Assembly: GCA_029008615.1 (NCBI GenBank) | Contig: JAQXJI010000002.1 | Location: forward strand, 1-64,000 | Direction: 5' to 3' | From: Elusimicrobiota bacterium | Lineage (GTDB): Bacteria > Elusimicrobiota > Elusimicrobia > Elusimicrobiales > Elusimicrobiaceae | Length of the DNA stretch: 64,000 bases | The notes under the pieces: model-generated | Databases searched by the model: none | The model's input: the letters and a program-made list of their open reading frames with translations, nothing else | What the model was told of the DNA's origin: nothing | Translations under genes and position numbers: made by a program | Shown: piece after piece, positions 44,101-52,965 of the stretch | Layout of the letters: each line of letters begins with the position of its first letter | Numbering within the stretch: position 1 is the stretch's first letter

Positions 44101-44424
44101 TTCTTTTTCACGGCCTATTTTTTTGATAAGGTTTGCAATTTCTCCGCTTGGTTCGCTTTGTCCTTTTAAAGCGGAAAGCGTTTCGGCCATTTTTTCAAGA
44201 AGTCTGGATTTTATTTCCGCCGCCGCCTTTTCCGTAAAAGTAAGGGCGATAATTTTGTCTATGGCTATGCCTTTGCCCAAAATAAGATAACAAAGCCTGT
44301 CCGTCAGTAAAGTGGTTTTGCCCGTACCCGCGCCGGCTTCCACTATGATATTTTTGGAAGTTTCCAGAACGGCGGTGTCGCGGTCTTTTTGATCGGGCGG
44401 AACGAAAAAATTATTTTGAGGCAT
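41188..44424 (-). CDS. addA: AddA-like UvrD-family helicase-nuclease
   Basis: 1078 aa. SF1A helicase motifs: EAGAGTGKTTLLTDRL (Walker A), ALTFTEKAAAEIKSRL, LLDEFQDTDPEQ (II), FIVGDPKQSIYRFRGADI (III), LMSIHKSKGLQSPAVIIYDI (V), YVALTRAEEKLLI (VI). C-terminal PD-(D/E)xK nuclease: GIIDAVFEDARGNVFIAEFK (near 1020). With AddB it resects double-strand breaks for RecA loading. It overlaps addB by 14 nt. Confidence 0.94.
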   Translation of the reverse strand: MPQNNFFVPPDQKDRDTAVLETSKNIIVEAGAGTGKTTLLTDRLCYLILGKGIAIDKIIALTFTEKAAAEIKSRLLEKMAETLSALKGQSEPSGEIANLIKKIGREKEELIKEIEQNFELAERAMISTIHGFCFKVLRRFPAEAGVPPDIMPDGDEAARAVTDKIWSAFLDEELNYSSPNGKKWETLLENFSLEEIKDFALALLKSPLQNYNPAHRKTKIAGILREQASEAKKLLDIYKSKRKNAFEENLQKAIEILNNAADYHDNLEFKDLNFEAKSQSRPAAWKDDEDFEKAKNIIQTAESASMKNIRLLQTASEAVSPFLPKAKDALQKSGLISFDEMILKTRDLVKNHLHIRQTLKEEYRSILLDEFQDTDPEQGEIFLYLAEAEKTQASDWREVSLQPGKLFIVGDPKQSIYRFRGADIAAYDTFTEAMLRQGAVKCFLQSNFRSSANIVAYANKFGERTITAQRNVQPQYVPINHSKSYKPEPVSLIITDPGENKISAEDMRAFQAGAITSWIKENTFKTKLSSGRVMTYKDIAVLYRSATGLDVLIDAFKRADISYSVEENKNFYQAQEVKDILNLLKLAQNPADKTALTGILRSPLCLVKDEEILNLSQNGLLNIYADAKDEYVNSKYNALKEICRRAQTMPLEEFINYLLFETHFKEMQILCSASEQTAANISKFMDVARRFTNAGILTLPQFIYHLEHYFKEMEKEGESPLAEESLDTVKLMSIHKSKGLQSPAVIIYDITKEQNKGNKTQPQFLSDWLSASAAPRLGKVKDLSYALLEQANNLHAKAEELRILYVALTRAEEKLLITGAKNAEKTLAAPLLKAGCYPGENAPAELLGGICEAVYIPFKESDLQPRTIDKTLAGENPEKFKLWREAWLSRSEQYDNALQEKAITPSSTNRYEEPGPAQISAMLTGRICHRILTQLFKGEAANAAKAAAEEGANPIKNFNEISDAQNITESFARSETFKELAAMKFKTSELPFSMKDPQSGLYANGIIDAVFEDARGNVFIAEFKSDNINKEQVKQNAEKYLPQIEVYLKAAKLLFKGKNIKGALVFLRPNEIYFLGDN

Positions 44425-47400
44425 TAAAACTCCTTAGTTTTCTTGCTTGGGCCGAACCCCGCGCCCGCCTTAAACTTGGGGCGTGGTCTTTGCGGCAAAT
44501 GTCTGCGTAGGCGCAATATTCGCAGGCTTGCGTCGAAGGCGTTATTATAAATATTCCGTTTTCGGCCAAATCAACGCGGTAATTTGCGGCCTTTTCAAAC
44601 TCCGTTTTTATAATTTCATAATCTCCGGCGGAAAGAGATTTTTCCCTTTTGCCGTTCTCTTCTATGGCAAACAATATCGCCTCTTCCGGCCGAAGCCCTT
44701 TAAGAGTTTCGTCTTTTGAGTTTTCCAACATAATCATATATAAAGGCGGCTGCAAAACGCCCTTTTCAAAAACGGCTTTTGTCATTGACGAACTTTCTTT
44801 TGTGGTTTTATAATCCACTATTCTGCACATTTTGTTTGCGGGATTTACGTCTATCCTGTCCGTATCGCCGTAAAGTTTAATTTTGCGTCCGGCAAATTCG
44901 GCTTCGGCTTCAAGGTGATATTCAAAGAAAGACGGCTTTAAATTCCTTTTCTGCAAAACGGGGATATCGGCTTCTACAAGTCCGCGTAAATTCTTTTTTA
45001 TATTTTGGCAAAGCGTTTTCCAAAGCAGGGGGTAAAGCCCGTATTCTTTATATCTTTCGGGCGGAAGGAAATCATCCGCGAATTTATCAAAAATTTCGCC
45101 CGCGCTCTCGGCCGAAAGCTTCTCCAAAAGATTATGCTTCATTATATATTGGTAGAAGTTTTGCAGAATCTCGTGGTGCAAAGTTCCTTTTGCGTTTGCG
45201 GGTATTTTTGCCCTGTCGTATTCGGCGGGATCATTGGTGCGGATAATGTTTTTAAGCAAATAAGCGCACGGGCACAGCCACAAAAGCCGCATCGAGCTGG
45301 GGGATAGCCCTTTTCGTTCCAATTTTGTGTAAAGCGGATTATTTTTATTTACTATTCCGTCGTAAAAATTCAATCCTCCGCCGTTAAAGGCCAAGTAAGG
45401 CGCGCGGGCCAGTATGGTTTTAAGTTCCTCATTGGGATTGTTTCCCGGGTTGAAGGCGATATGTAAAATTTGAGCGTCGCCCGGGCAGTTTAAGGCGGCG
45501 TAGGCGGAAACTTCGCTTCTGTTTAAAAGTTCAAAAGGCCACTGTTTAAGTTTTTCGCTTTCTCTGCGGCTCAAAAACAAATCCGGCTCTTTGAGGTTTT
45601 TGCCTACGGTTGCGGCCAGACGGCTTAAATACAGGGAAGGTATTTTCGGTTTGCCGTCATCGCCGCTTCTTTCAAAAATAAAACTGCATTTTCCTTTTAC
45701 GGAGGAAAGCGCAAGCGCAAAAAGGAGTTTTTCCTCAAAATATCTTTCGTTTTGGGTATGTATTAAAAAACCTATTTTTTGAAGGAGTGCGCGGTACTCC
45801 TCTTTAAGTACCGGATCGGGCGCAGGCGCGGCGGGCAGCAGGCCTTCGTTCATACCGATAAATACTGCCGCTTCAAAACGCTGCCCCCTTAAGGCCATAA
45901 TGTCTGCGGCTTCCACGGCGTTTTCATAAGATTCCGTTTTGTTGTAAGAGGCTTCTTTTAAAGCTGAAAGGACTTCTTCCAAAAATTCCCCGAGCGCGGC
46001 CTGTTTTCTTATTTTTGCAAAGCCGCCCGTTTCGGAGATAATATCTTTAACGGCGTTAAAGATGTTTTGTTCCTGCGCTGAAAGTTCCGCTTTTGTAAAA
46101 GTTTCTATAAAGGCCGTTGCTTTTTCGGCGAGGAGTTCAAAATTTCCGGCGGCTTCCAACGTGGGATAATATCCGCTTAGCAGTTTTACCGCGGCGGTTA
46201 TTTCACCCGCGTTTTTTTTGAAATTCTCTTTGATTTCTTCGCTTTTTGAATTTACATATAAATCCGCCAGGCCGTCCCATTGGGAAAGGCCGCCGGTAAT
46301 ACCGCTGTTTTTGATAATGTCGCGCCAACCGCTTTTGCCGTCTTTAAAATAGGGGGAAGCCAAAACCGCCGCGGCGTCGGCGCTGTAAAAGTCGTTTCTT
46401 CCGAGGTTTAACAGATTGTAAAGGAAAGCCGCCAAAGGGTGGCTGACAAGCGGGAAATCAAAACTGTAATTTACGGGTATTTTATTGCGCGCAAATACGG
46501 TCGGTATATCGTATTTGTAGTTTTCCATACTTCTTGCGAATACGGCTATTTTGTTGAAAGGGATATTATGCTTTTCGTGAAGCAGGAGAACTTCTTTTGC
46601 AGCAGCCTGAACTTCCGCCGAAACGCCTGAAACGCTGATAAATCTCATTTCCGCGTCAGGCGTCAAGTCGGCGTCGGAATCAAAAATATTTTTTGCCGCC
46701 AAAGCGGGCGGATTTTGCCTTTTTTGCAGTTTTTCGCTCGTTTTTGCAAGCGGATAAATATAAGCCTCAAAGAAGTTTTTTGTAAAACCGAAAGCCGGGT
46801 GTTCTTCATAAGGGAAGTAAACGCTTGCGTCAAAATTTAAGCATATTTCTTTAAACAAATTGTATTGCAGGGCGGTAAAATCGTAAAAACCGTAAAAAAT
46901 TATGTATTTGAAACTTTTAAGATATGGATTGTCCGCGGCGTTTAAAGCCGCTTTTTTAAAGAAATCTCCGTAAGTTTCAAAGCCATCTTCCGGCATTTGT
47001 TCTTGATATTGATTGTAGCAGACTATAAACTCCTCAAGGTTTTTTTGCTGTTCCGGCGAGGGAAATTCCCCTGATGTTTTCAGTTCCAGTAAATCTTTGA
47101 CGGAAACTTCCGCGGATATCAAATCCCTGAAGGCGGCTTTAAAAGCTTTTGAATAACCTCTTGAAGGCGGCAGAGAACTGTATCGGCTTAAGATGTTTTT
47201 TATTATGAAGTCCTGCCGCGCACCGGCCGGCAAAAGCGGTTTTGAGTCCGCCTCTGCGGAAAAATTTATACCCGCGCTTAAAGCCGTAAAATTGCAAAAA
47301 GTTACCCCGCTTATGCAGCCGTAGGCATCGGCTAAACCGCGCCTTAAGGAATTTTGCAGTCTTTGGGAAGGCAAAACTACGAGAACTTTATCAGTCGGGG

Positions 47401-47473
47401 CTTTCCCGCCAAAGCTGATAAAGTTTAGCAAATGCTCTTCAAGAGCGTCAAAATTGCCGGTAAACAGACGCAT
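44411..47473 (-). CDS. addB: AddB-like nuclease subunit
   Basis: 1020 aa. N-terminal LVVLPSQRLQNSLRRGL replaces the intact Walker A of AddA, as in AddB/RexB-type partners. IMALRGQRFEAAVFIGMNEG is the helicase-like remnant. C-terminal PD-(D/E)xK nuclease (RIDVNPANKMCRIVDYKTTK) is followed by CEYCAYADIC, which with CPCAYLLKN upstream provides the four Cys for an Fe-S cluster. Forms a break-resecting complex with AddA. A -10-like TATTAT sits 6 nt before ATG and there is no Shine-Dalgarno. Confidence 0.92.
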   Translation of the reverse strand: MRLFTGNFDALEEHLLNFISFGGKAPTDKVLVVLPSQRLQNSLRRGLADAYGCISGVTFCNFTALSAGINFSAEADSKPLLPAGARQDFIIKNILSRYSSLPPSRGYSKAFKAAFRDLISAEVSVKDLLELKTSGEFPSPEQQKNLEEFIVCYNQYQEQMPEDGFETYGDFFKKAALNAADNPYLKSFKYIIFYGFYDFTALQYNLFKEICLNFDASVYFPYEEHPAFGFTKNFFEAYIYPLAKTSEKLQKRQNPPALAAKNIFDSDADLTPDAEMRFISVSGVSAEVQAAAKEVLLLHEKHNIPFNKIAVFARSMENYKYDIPTVFARNKIPVNYSFDFPLVSHPLAAFLYNLLNLGRNDFYSADAAAVLASPYFKDGKSGWRDIIKNSGITGGLSQWDGLADLYVNSKSEEIKENFKKNAGEITAAVKLLSGYYPTLEAAGNFELLAEKATAFIETFTKAELSAQEQNIFNAVKDIISETGGFAKIRKQAALGEFLEEVLSALKEASYNKTESYENAVEAADIMALRGQRFEAAVFIGMNEGLLPAAPAPDPVLKEEYRALLQKIGFLIHTQNERYFEEKLLFALALSSVKGKCSFIFERSGDDGKPKIPSLYLSRLAATVGKNLKEPDLFLSRRESEKLKQWPFELLNRSEVSAYAALNCPGDAQILHIAFNPGNNPNEELKTILARAPYLAFNGGGLNFYDGIVNKNNPLYTKLERKGLSPSSMRLLWLCPCAYLLKNIIRTNDPAEYDRAKIPANAKGTLHHEILQNFYQYIMKHNLLEKLSAESAGEIFDKFADDFLPPERYKEYGLYPLLWKTLCQNIKKNLRGLVEADIPVLQKRNLKPSFFEYHLEAEAEFAGRKIKLYGDTDRIDVNPANKMCRIVDYKTTKESSSMTKAVFEKGVLQPPLYMIMLENSKDETLKGLRPEEAILFAIEENGKREKSLSAGDYEIIKTEFEKAANYRVDLAENGIFIITPSTQACEYCAYADICRKDHAPSLRRARGSAQARKLRSFNASK

Positions 47474-47534
47474 ATATAAATAATATATAATTTATGTATT
47501 ATTTTGATAAATCAAATGTTTAAAAGGCGGTGCT

Positions 47535-48320
47535 ATGACGGTTCTTAATGCGGTGTTTTTAGGTTTGCTTCAGGCTTTGGGGGAATTTCTGCCGATATCC
47601 AGTTCGGCCCATTTGGCTCTGTTTCCGTTTTTCAGCGGCGGAGAGTATCAAGGCCTTACTTATGACGTAGCTTTGCATTTGGCTACGCTTATAGCCGTAT
47701 GCGCTTATTTTTGGAAAGATTTGCTTAGCCTTACTTTAAACGGCCTTACAAAACCCAAAAGCGAGCAGGGCCGCCGGTTTTGGTTTATAGGCCTTGCCAC
47801 AATCCCTGCGGCTTTGGCCGGTTACTTTTTAGAGGATGCGGCCGAAAATATTTTCCGCTCTCCGCTGATGATAGCCGGGATGCTGATTGTTTTCGCTTTA
47901 TTTTTGTTTTTGGCAGACAGATATAACGGCAAAATCAAAAAGTACAAAGAAGGCATAACTCTTTTGCCTTTAATGCTTATAGGTTGTGCGCAGGCTTTGG
48001 CGATAATGCCGGGCGTTTCCCGTTCCGGCGTAACTATAACTATGGCGCTTTTGCTTGGTTTTAGCCGTGCGGACGGCGCAAGAATTTCTTTTTTGCTTTC
48101 TATGCCGATAATAGCCGGCGCGGCCGTATTAAAACTTAAAGATGTTTCATTTGCCGATATTGATTTGGCTTTCGTTTCCGGTTTTTTCGCCGCGATGATA
48201 GGCGGTTGGCTTGTTATAAAATTCCTGATGAAATACATACAAAGCCACAGTTTTGATATCTTCGTATATTACCGTTGGGCTTTGGGCGCTTTGATTATAG
48301 CTTTATACTTCTTGAAGTAA
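47535..48320 (+). CDS. uppP: Undecaprenyl-diphosphatase
   Basis: 261 aa, polytopic. GLLQALGEFLPISSSAHLAL (catalytic Glu and Ser near 18-25) and IMPGVSRSGVTITMALLLGF (Arg) are the two BacA/UppP signature loops. Recycles undecaprenyl carrier for peptidoglycan and O-antigen synthesis. aaaggcgg supports the ATG. Divergent from addB. Confidence 0.96.
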   Translation: MTVLNAVFLGLLQALGEFLPISSSAHLALFPFFSGGEYQGLTYDVALHLATLIAVCAYFWKDLLSLTLNGLTKPKSEQGRRFWFIGLATIPAALAGYFLEDAAENIFRSPLMIAGMLIVFALFLFLADRYNGKIKKYKEGITLLPLMLIGCAQALAIMPGVSRSGVTITMALLLGFSRADGARISFLLSMPIIAGAAVLKLKDVSFADIDLAFVSGFFAAMIGGWLVIKFLMKYIQSHSFDIFVYYRWALGALIIALYFLK

Positions 48321-48349
48321 ATCCGTTCTTTCAGCGGCTTATGTTTGGG

Positions 48350-49273
48350 CTACCAGTTGCGGTGTTTCCAGTATATGGCCGTCATCCATACGGACATCAT
48401 CGCCAAACCCATTACCATCCAAAATGCGTGCGGGTGACCTTGCAGCGGTATCATAACGTTCATAGAAAACGCGCTTACCACAAAAGTCGGCACCATAATC
48501 CATATCGTAATTACGTTTAAGCGTTTCATCAGCAGGTTCAAGTTGTTGTTTACGATTGAAGCTCTGGCGTCCATAAGGCCCGCCAAAATGCTAGAGTAAA
48601 TTTCCGCCTGTTTTTGGGATTGGGTGTTTTCAATAATGATGTCGTCAAGCATTTCACGGCAGCGTTCGTCAAAACCGATACGTCCGGAGAAGTTCCTTAA
48701 CTTTTCAAACACAAATCCGTTTGAGGTTATCGCGCTTAAATAATAAACCAAGCTCTTTTCCAGGCTGAATAGGTTTATTAAATACTTATTGTCTACCGAG
48801 CCTGTCATTTTATCCTCAATTTCTTCCGTAATCATATTGATTACGCGCAGGTGTTCCAAATAATGCGCTATGGCGTTATAAATTATTTTTAAAAAAGCGT
48901 CGTGCAAAGAAAGCACATTGTTAAAACGCTTTCCTATAAAAAGCGGGATATCTTCCGTCATAACTATGACGAGTTTATCCTTAAAAAGGAACATTCCCAT
49001 TGAAGCCACTTTAAACACCAACTGTTCTTTGCCGGAATAATTGCGCGGCCTGTTTAAAATCAGGGCCGTATGGTCGGGCTCGGTTTCAAGACGGGGCAGC
49101 TCTTCCGGGTCCATAGAAGAAGCCAAAGTGTGTTCGTCTATTCTTAAGTGGTCTATAAGATATCTTTGTTCGCTGCTTGTGGGATCAACAAACAAAAGAA
49201 TATCGCAACTGGAGGCGGAAGCCGCTTCGTCTTCAGTAATTTTGCCGTTTTTGATTAAATAAGTCCTCTGCAT
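48350..49273 (-). CDS. corA: CorA-family divalent cation transporter
   Basis: 307 aa. Soluble N-terminal domain, long stalk helix, and two membrane helices at the C-terminus. The pore signature normally read GMN is SMN here (SAFSMNVMIPLQGHPHAFW near 268-286). The rest of the CorA layout is intact (LNLLMKRLNVITIWIMVPTF before the motif). It carries Mg2+ or a related divalent ion; the Gly-to-Ser change could alter ion selectivity. Lies after the AGCS gene with a 22-nt gap. Confidence 0.9.
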   Translation of the reverse strand: MQRTYLIKNGKITEDEAASASSCDILLFVDPTSSEQRYLIDHLRIDEHTLASSMDPEELPRLETEPDHTALILNRPRNYSGKEQLVFKVASMGMFLFKDKLVIVMTEDIPLFIGKRFNNVLSLHDAFLKIIYNAIAHYLEHLRVINMITEEIEDKMTGSVDNKYLINLFSLEKSLVYYLSAITSNGFVFEKLRNFSGRIGFDERCREMLDDIIIENTQSQKQAEIYSSILAGLMDARASIVNNNLNLLMKRLNVITIWIMVPTFVVSAFSMNVMIPLQGHPHAFWMVMGLAMMSVWMTAIYWKHRNW

Positions 49274-49295
49274 ATTAGCCTCCGTTACAATTTAA

Positions 49296-50630
49296 TTATA
49301 TATTATCTATTTCCGATTTAAGATAGAGATTCGTTTCTTTTACGATTCTCTTCCTTAGCATAAATATCATTATCAGGTTCGGTATGGACATCATAGCCGT
49401 AACCGTAACGACCAGCGCCCACGCCAAAGAGGGGGAAATATACACGCCCGAAAGCATAAAAAGTATCCAAAATATGCGGAAAGGTTTTACTATTTTGCTT
49501 CCGCCCAAAAATTCCATAAACTTTTCGCCGTAATAAGCCCATCCGATAATGGTGGTGAGGGAGAATATCGTCAAAGAAAATACCAAAAGCGGTACGCCTA
49601 TATAAGGTATGCTTTCAAATGCGCTGTTGCATAAATCCCCGGCGAATTTCTGCCCGCTTTGCCAATCCCCGGCCACTATAATTACAAGACCGGTTAAAGT
49701 GCAGATGAAGAAAGTCCAAAACACCGAAGTGCTTGCTACGAGGCCTTGGCGTACGGGGTTCTTGGTTTTTGCCGCTGCCGCCACCACCGACGCGCTGCCC
49801 ATACCCGCTTCGGTTGAAAGCACGCTCCTGCTTGCGCCTATATGCAAGGCCGTTAAAATGGCCGCACCGGCAAAACCGCCGCCTACCGCTTTAAAGCCGA
49901 AAGCGCTCTTTAATATTAAAACTATTGTTGCCGGCATTTGATGTATGTTTATCGCGAAAATATATAAAGCCGCCAACAAATATAAGCCGCCCATTATGGG
50001 GACGAGCCATTCGCATACCGCGGCTATGCTTTTCACGCCGCCTATAATCACTATCGCTACAATCAGGGAAACTATAACGCCTATCAAAAGCCCGTTTATG
50101 CTGTAAGCGTTGCCCAATACGTCCACTATGGCGTTTACCTGTAAAAATCCGCCTCCGCTTATCGCCATTAAAAGGCCGCATACCGCAAATATTACGCCCA
50201 TCCATTTCATTTTAAGAGCGTTTTTCATTATGTACATCGGGCCGCCTACATACTCTTTTGTGGTTCTTAATTTTACTCTGTATTTTACAGCCAACAGGCA
50301 TTCCGAGTATTTTGTAGCTATGCCGAAAACGCCTATTACAATCATCCAAAATACCGCGCCGGGCCCGCCCGTCGCAACGGCCGTCGTCATACCCAAAATG
50401 CTGCCGGTGCCGATAGTCGCCGCCAAGGATACGGCCAAAGCGCCGAAATTGCTCACCATACCTGCGGAATTATCCCTTTTGAGGGAAAGTTTCATCGCTT
50501 TAAAAATATATTTTTGTATAAATTTAAGTTTGAAAGTAAGGTAAAGATGAGTTGCAACCAACAGCAATATCATCGGATAAGTCCATATCAGTTCATTGAT
50601 ACGGTTTATTATATTTTCTAACTCTTGCAT
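49296..50630 (-). CDS. Sodium:alanine symporter family protein
   Basis: 444 aa, about 11 membrane segments. AGCS landmarks GTGSILGMTTAVATGGPGAV near 75-95, FKAVGGGFAGAAILTALHIG and SRSVLSTEAGMGSA near 255-270. Imports alanine or glycine with Na+. GGAG precedes the ATG. It may be co-transcribed with corA. Confidence 0.94.
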   Translation of the reverse strand: MQELENIINRINELIWTYPMILLLVATHLYLTFKLKFIQKYIFKAMKLSLKRDNSAGMVSNFGALAVSLAATIGTGSILGMTTAVATGGPGAVFWMIVIGVFGIATKYSECLLAVKYRVKLRTTKEYVGGPMYIMKNALKMKWMGVIFAVCGLLMAISGGGFLQVNAIVDVLGNAYSINGLLIGVIVSLIVAIVIIGGVKSIAAVCEWLVPIMGGLYLLAALYIFAINIHQMPATIVLILKSAFGFKAVGGGFAGAAILTALHIGASRSVLSTEAGMGSASVVAAAAKTKNPVRQGLVASTSVFWTFFICTLTGLVIIVAGDWQSGQKFAGDLCNSAFESIPYIGVPLLVFSLTIFSLTTIIGWAYYGEKFMEFLGGSKIVKPFRIFWILFMLSGVYISPSLAWALVVTVTAMMSIPNLIMIFMLRKRIVKETNLYLKSEIDNI

Positions 50631-50698
50631 AGAGTGCTCCGTAATCTTTTTATATAATTGTAATATCTTTATATTTTATCATTATTGGAAGTTCAGCG

Positions 50699-51409
50699 GT
50701 GCCGATATCTCAGAAAGTAATTAATGAAAACGAGCCTCTTTTTACTGCCGAGGCTTATTTGCAAAGCAAAAATATCCGCTTTGAAGTCCCGCAGACTTTG
50801 CTTATGCTGCCCGCCGCCGATTTGGGAGCGGGCTTGGGCGGTTTATCAAAGAAAACTTATAAACTTATAGGCGATATCGAAATTATAAGCGACGATTTGG
50901 CGCTTATGCACAATTTCGCTTTGGGCGCGCCTTTATGCGTTTTGCTGGCGGAGCTTACCGCCGTTTTGGGGGCAAAGAAGTTTTTTCTGGCCGGTTCCGC
51001 CGGGGCTTTGGCGGAAGGACTTTCCTTCGGCGACAGGGTTTTGTGCCGCGGAGCATATTCCGAAGAAGGCACAAGCCGCCATTACGCCGGAGGGAATTAT
51101 TTTCCCGCTTGCGGATTTGACGGCATTTCATCTTTGCCGGTAAAAGCCGCCGGGGACAGCTGGACTACCGACGCCTTTTTCAGAGAAACCAAAGCTTCCG
51201 TACAAGCCTACCGGGAAAAAGGCTGCCTTACCGTGGAAATGGAAGCCTCCGCCCTTTTCGCTTTTGCCAAATCCCGCGGATTTGAAGCCGGCGCGGCATT
51301 TGTAATAAGCGATTTGCTTTACGGCGGTATTTGGCGGCCCGCACAAAAAAACGCGCAAACTTTAAAAGCTTTGCGCGCTCTCGTTACGGATCTTATAAAA
51401 ATTCTTTAA
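50699..51409 (+). CDS. Nucleoside phosphorylase-like protein
   Basis: 236 aa starting at GTG 50699. Phosphorylase fold: KKFFLAGSAGALAEGLSFGD near 98-117, and the purine/uridine phosphorylase block GCLTVEMEASALFAFAKSRG (near 178-197), followed by Asp in ISDLLYGG. Cleaves nucleosides with phosphate; shape points to a uridine-like or MTA/SAH-like member. The start is uncertain because no strong Shine-Dalgarno exists. The 3' end overlaps the convergent kinase gene by 4 nt. Confidence 0.85.
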   Translation: MPISQKVINENEPLFTAEAYLQSKNIRFEVPQTLLMLPAADLGAGLGGLSKKTYKLIGDIEIISDDLALMHNFALGAPLCVLLAELTAVLGAKKFFLAGSAGALAEGLSFGDRVLCRGAYSEEGTSRHYAGGNYFPACGFDGISSLPVKAAGDSWTTDAFFRETKASVQAYREKGCLTVEMEASALFAFAKSRGFEAGAAFVISDLLYGGIWRPAQKNAQTLKALRALVTDLIKIL

Positions 51410-52866
51410 CCGTTGTTTGCCTGGGCATTTTTAAGAATATCCCAAAACTGTTCCACGGTCTGTATGCGTTTGGCGGGATCCTCGTCCAAAGAGCGGATAA
51501 TAAGTTCGTCTATTTCTTTGGGGATATAAGAGGCTATCTCCGAAGGCGGAACTATCTTTTTGGTGGTTACGTCAAAACCTTTAACGCTCCAAGGAACCTG
51601 CCCGACCAAAGCTTCATAAAGGCATACCGCCAGGGAATATATGTCCGACTGTTTGGAAGTAAAACCTTTTTGCTGCTCCGGGGACATATAAGCCGGAGTT
51701 CCGGCCACCGGGCGGGAGCTGTTTTCGTTTTCTTCCGTAACTTTTTGAGCCACGCCGAAGTCCATTACTTTGGCTATGCCGTTGTCTGAAATCATAATAT
51801 TCCCCGGTTTCAAATCACAATGCACAATATTGTTGGAGTGCGCATAACTTAAACCTTGGCAGACGGAATCAAAAATATGTTTTACTTCTTCAAAATCTAT
51901 GTAATTGTCGATATCAAGGCGCGTTTCAAGCGTTTGTCCGTCAACGTATTCAAAAACCAAATATAAACTGTTTGCGGTTTCTATTACGGTGTAAATTTCC
52001 ACTATGCACGGGTGATGCAGCATTGCGACCATTCTCGCTTCGGAAAGGAATTGCTCGCGAACATAATCGCTTCTCAAAAGTTCCGGCTTTATACGTTTTA
52101 CGGCTACCTTACGTTTAAGGGCATTGTCATAAGCTTCGTAAACTTTACCCATACCGCCTTCGCCGATGGGGCGGATAAAATGATATTGTTCCTTTATATT
52201 TACTTCTTTCAGCTTTCGGCCTTTTACGTCAACCGGGCCGCCGAAAACATTAAAGTACCTAAGCAGAACATAGAAGCCTATTACCAGCACCACGCATATA
52301 AAATATACGAAAAACCACGGCGGCAAATGATAATCCGAGAGGGATTTTTCGGCTTTATGGCCGGAAGGCCTTTGTGCTTCGGATATCATTTTCTTCACTT
52401 CTTCCGCACGGGAGGCGCGGGGGTTTAACTGCAAAGCGGTTTCTATGTCCTCGTCGGCACGCAAAAAATCTTTCTTTTCAAGGTAACTGTGCGCGCGGGT
52501 AATATAGGCTTCCACATTGGAGGGCCTTTTGGCTATCGCCTGGGAAGAAAAATAATGGGCATTGTCAAACTCTCCCAGTTCCTCATAAGCTTTTGCCAGC
52601 AGTGTAAGTATGCGCGGGTCGTCATAGCCGTTGTCGGCCAAGCTTTGGCACGCGCTTACAACGGTGTCATAATCGCCGGCGTTAAATTTGCGCTGTATTT
52701 CGTTTAAAGCTTTTTCTAAAGCGGAAGCCTTTTTGATGTCGGAGGCATCTTCTATATTCTTAAATCCGGCCGAGTATCTCCCTTCCACTATTATCGGCGC
52801 GGACTGTGCGGCAAAACCAAACAGGGGCAAAATACATAAAATTAAAGCCGTTAAGAATCTATACAT
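51406..52866 (-). CDS. Membrane Ser/Thr protein kinase with N-terminal TPRs
   Basis: 486 aa. Signal-like N-terminus (about 1-20), TPR repeats (about 60-165, e.g. AYITRAHSYLEKKDFLRADE), membrane helix (about 183-203), then a Hanks-type kinase: IGEGGMGKVYEAYDNALKRK, VAVKRIKPE (Lys), HCDLKPGNIM (catalytic loop with Cys for Arg), KVMDFGVAQ and GTPAYMSPEQQ. The order is reversed from the common kinase-then-sensor layout: TPRs lie outside and sense, kinase inside. HCD for HRD is seen in part of the family. Targets unknown. Confidence 0.93.
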   Translation of the reverse strand: MYRFLTALILCILPLFGFAAQSAPIIVEGRYSAGFKNIEDASDIKKASALEKALNEIQRKFNAGDYDTVVSACQSLADNGYDDPRILTLLAKAYEELGEFDNAHYFSSQAIAKRPSNVEAYITRAHSYLEKKDFLRADEDIETALQLNPRASRAEEVKKMISEAQRPSGHKAEKSLSDYHLPPWFFVYFICVVLVIGFYVLLRYFNVFGGPVDVKGRKLKEVNIKEQYHFIRPIGEGGMGKVYEAYDNALKRKVAVKRIKPELLRSDYVREQFLSEARMVAMLHHPCIVEIYTVIETANSLYLVFEYVDGQTLETRLDIDNYIDFEEVKHIFDSVCQGLSYAHSNNIVHCDLKPGNIMISDNGIAKVMDFGVAQKVTEENENSSRPVAGTPAYMSPEQQKGFTSKQSDIYSLAVCLYEALVGQVPWSVKGFDVTTKKIVPPSEIASYIPKEIDELIIRSLDEDPAKRIQTVEQFWDILKNAQANNG

Positions 52867-52965
52867 ATTATTATCTTAGAATAAAATTGACGATAAATAC
52901 AATCATTTTTAACTAGAGGCGGCATTTTGTTGCGTATAAGGCCGGTAAATTTCTATTATATAAGA

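Noticed and set aside
49274-50698. Metal riboswitch before corA or the AGCS gene
   Set aside because: Gaps are only 22 and 68 nt and show no stable conserved fold.
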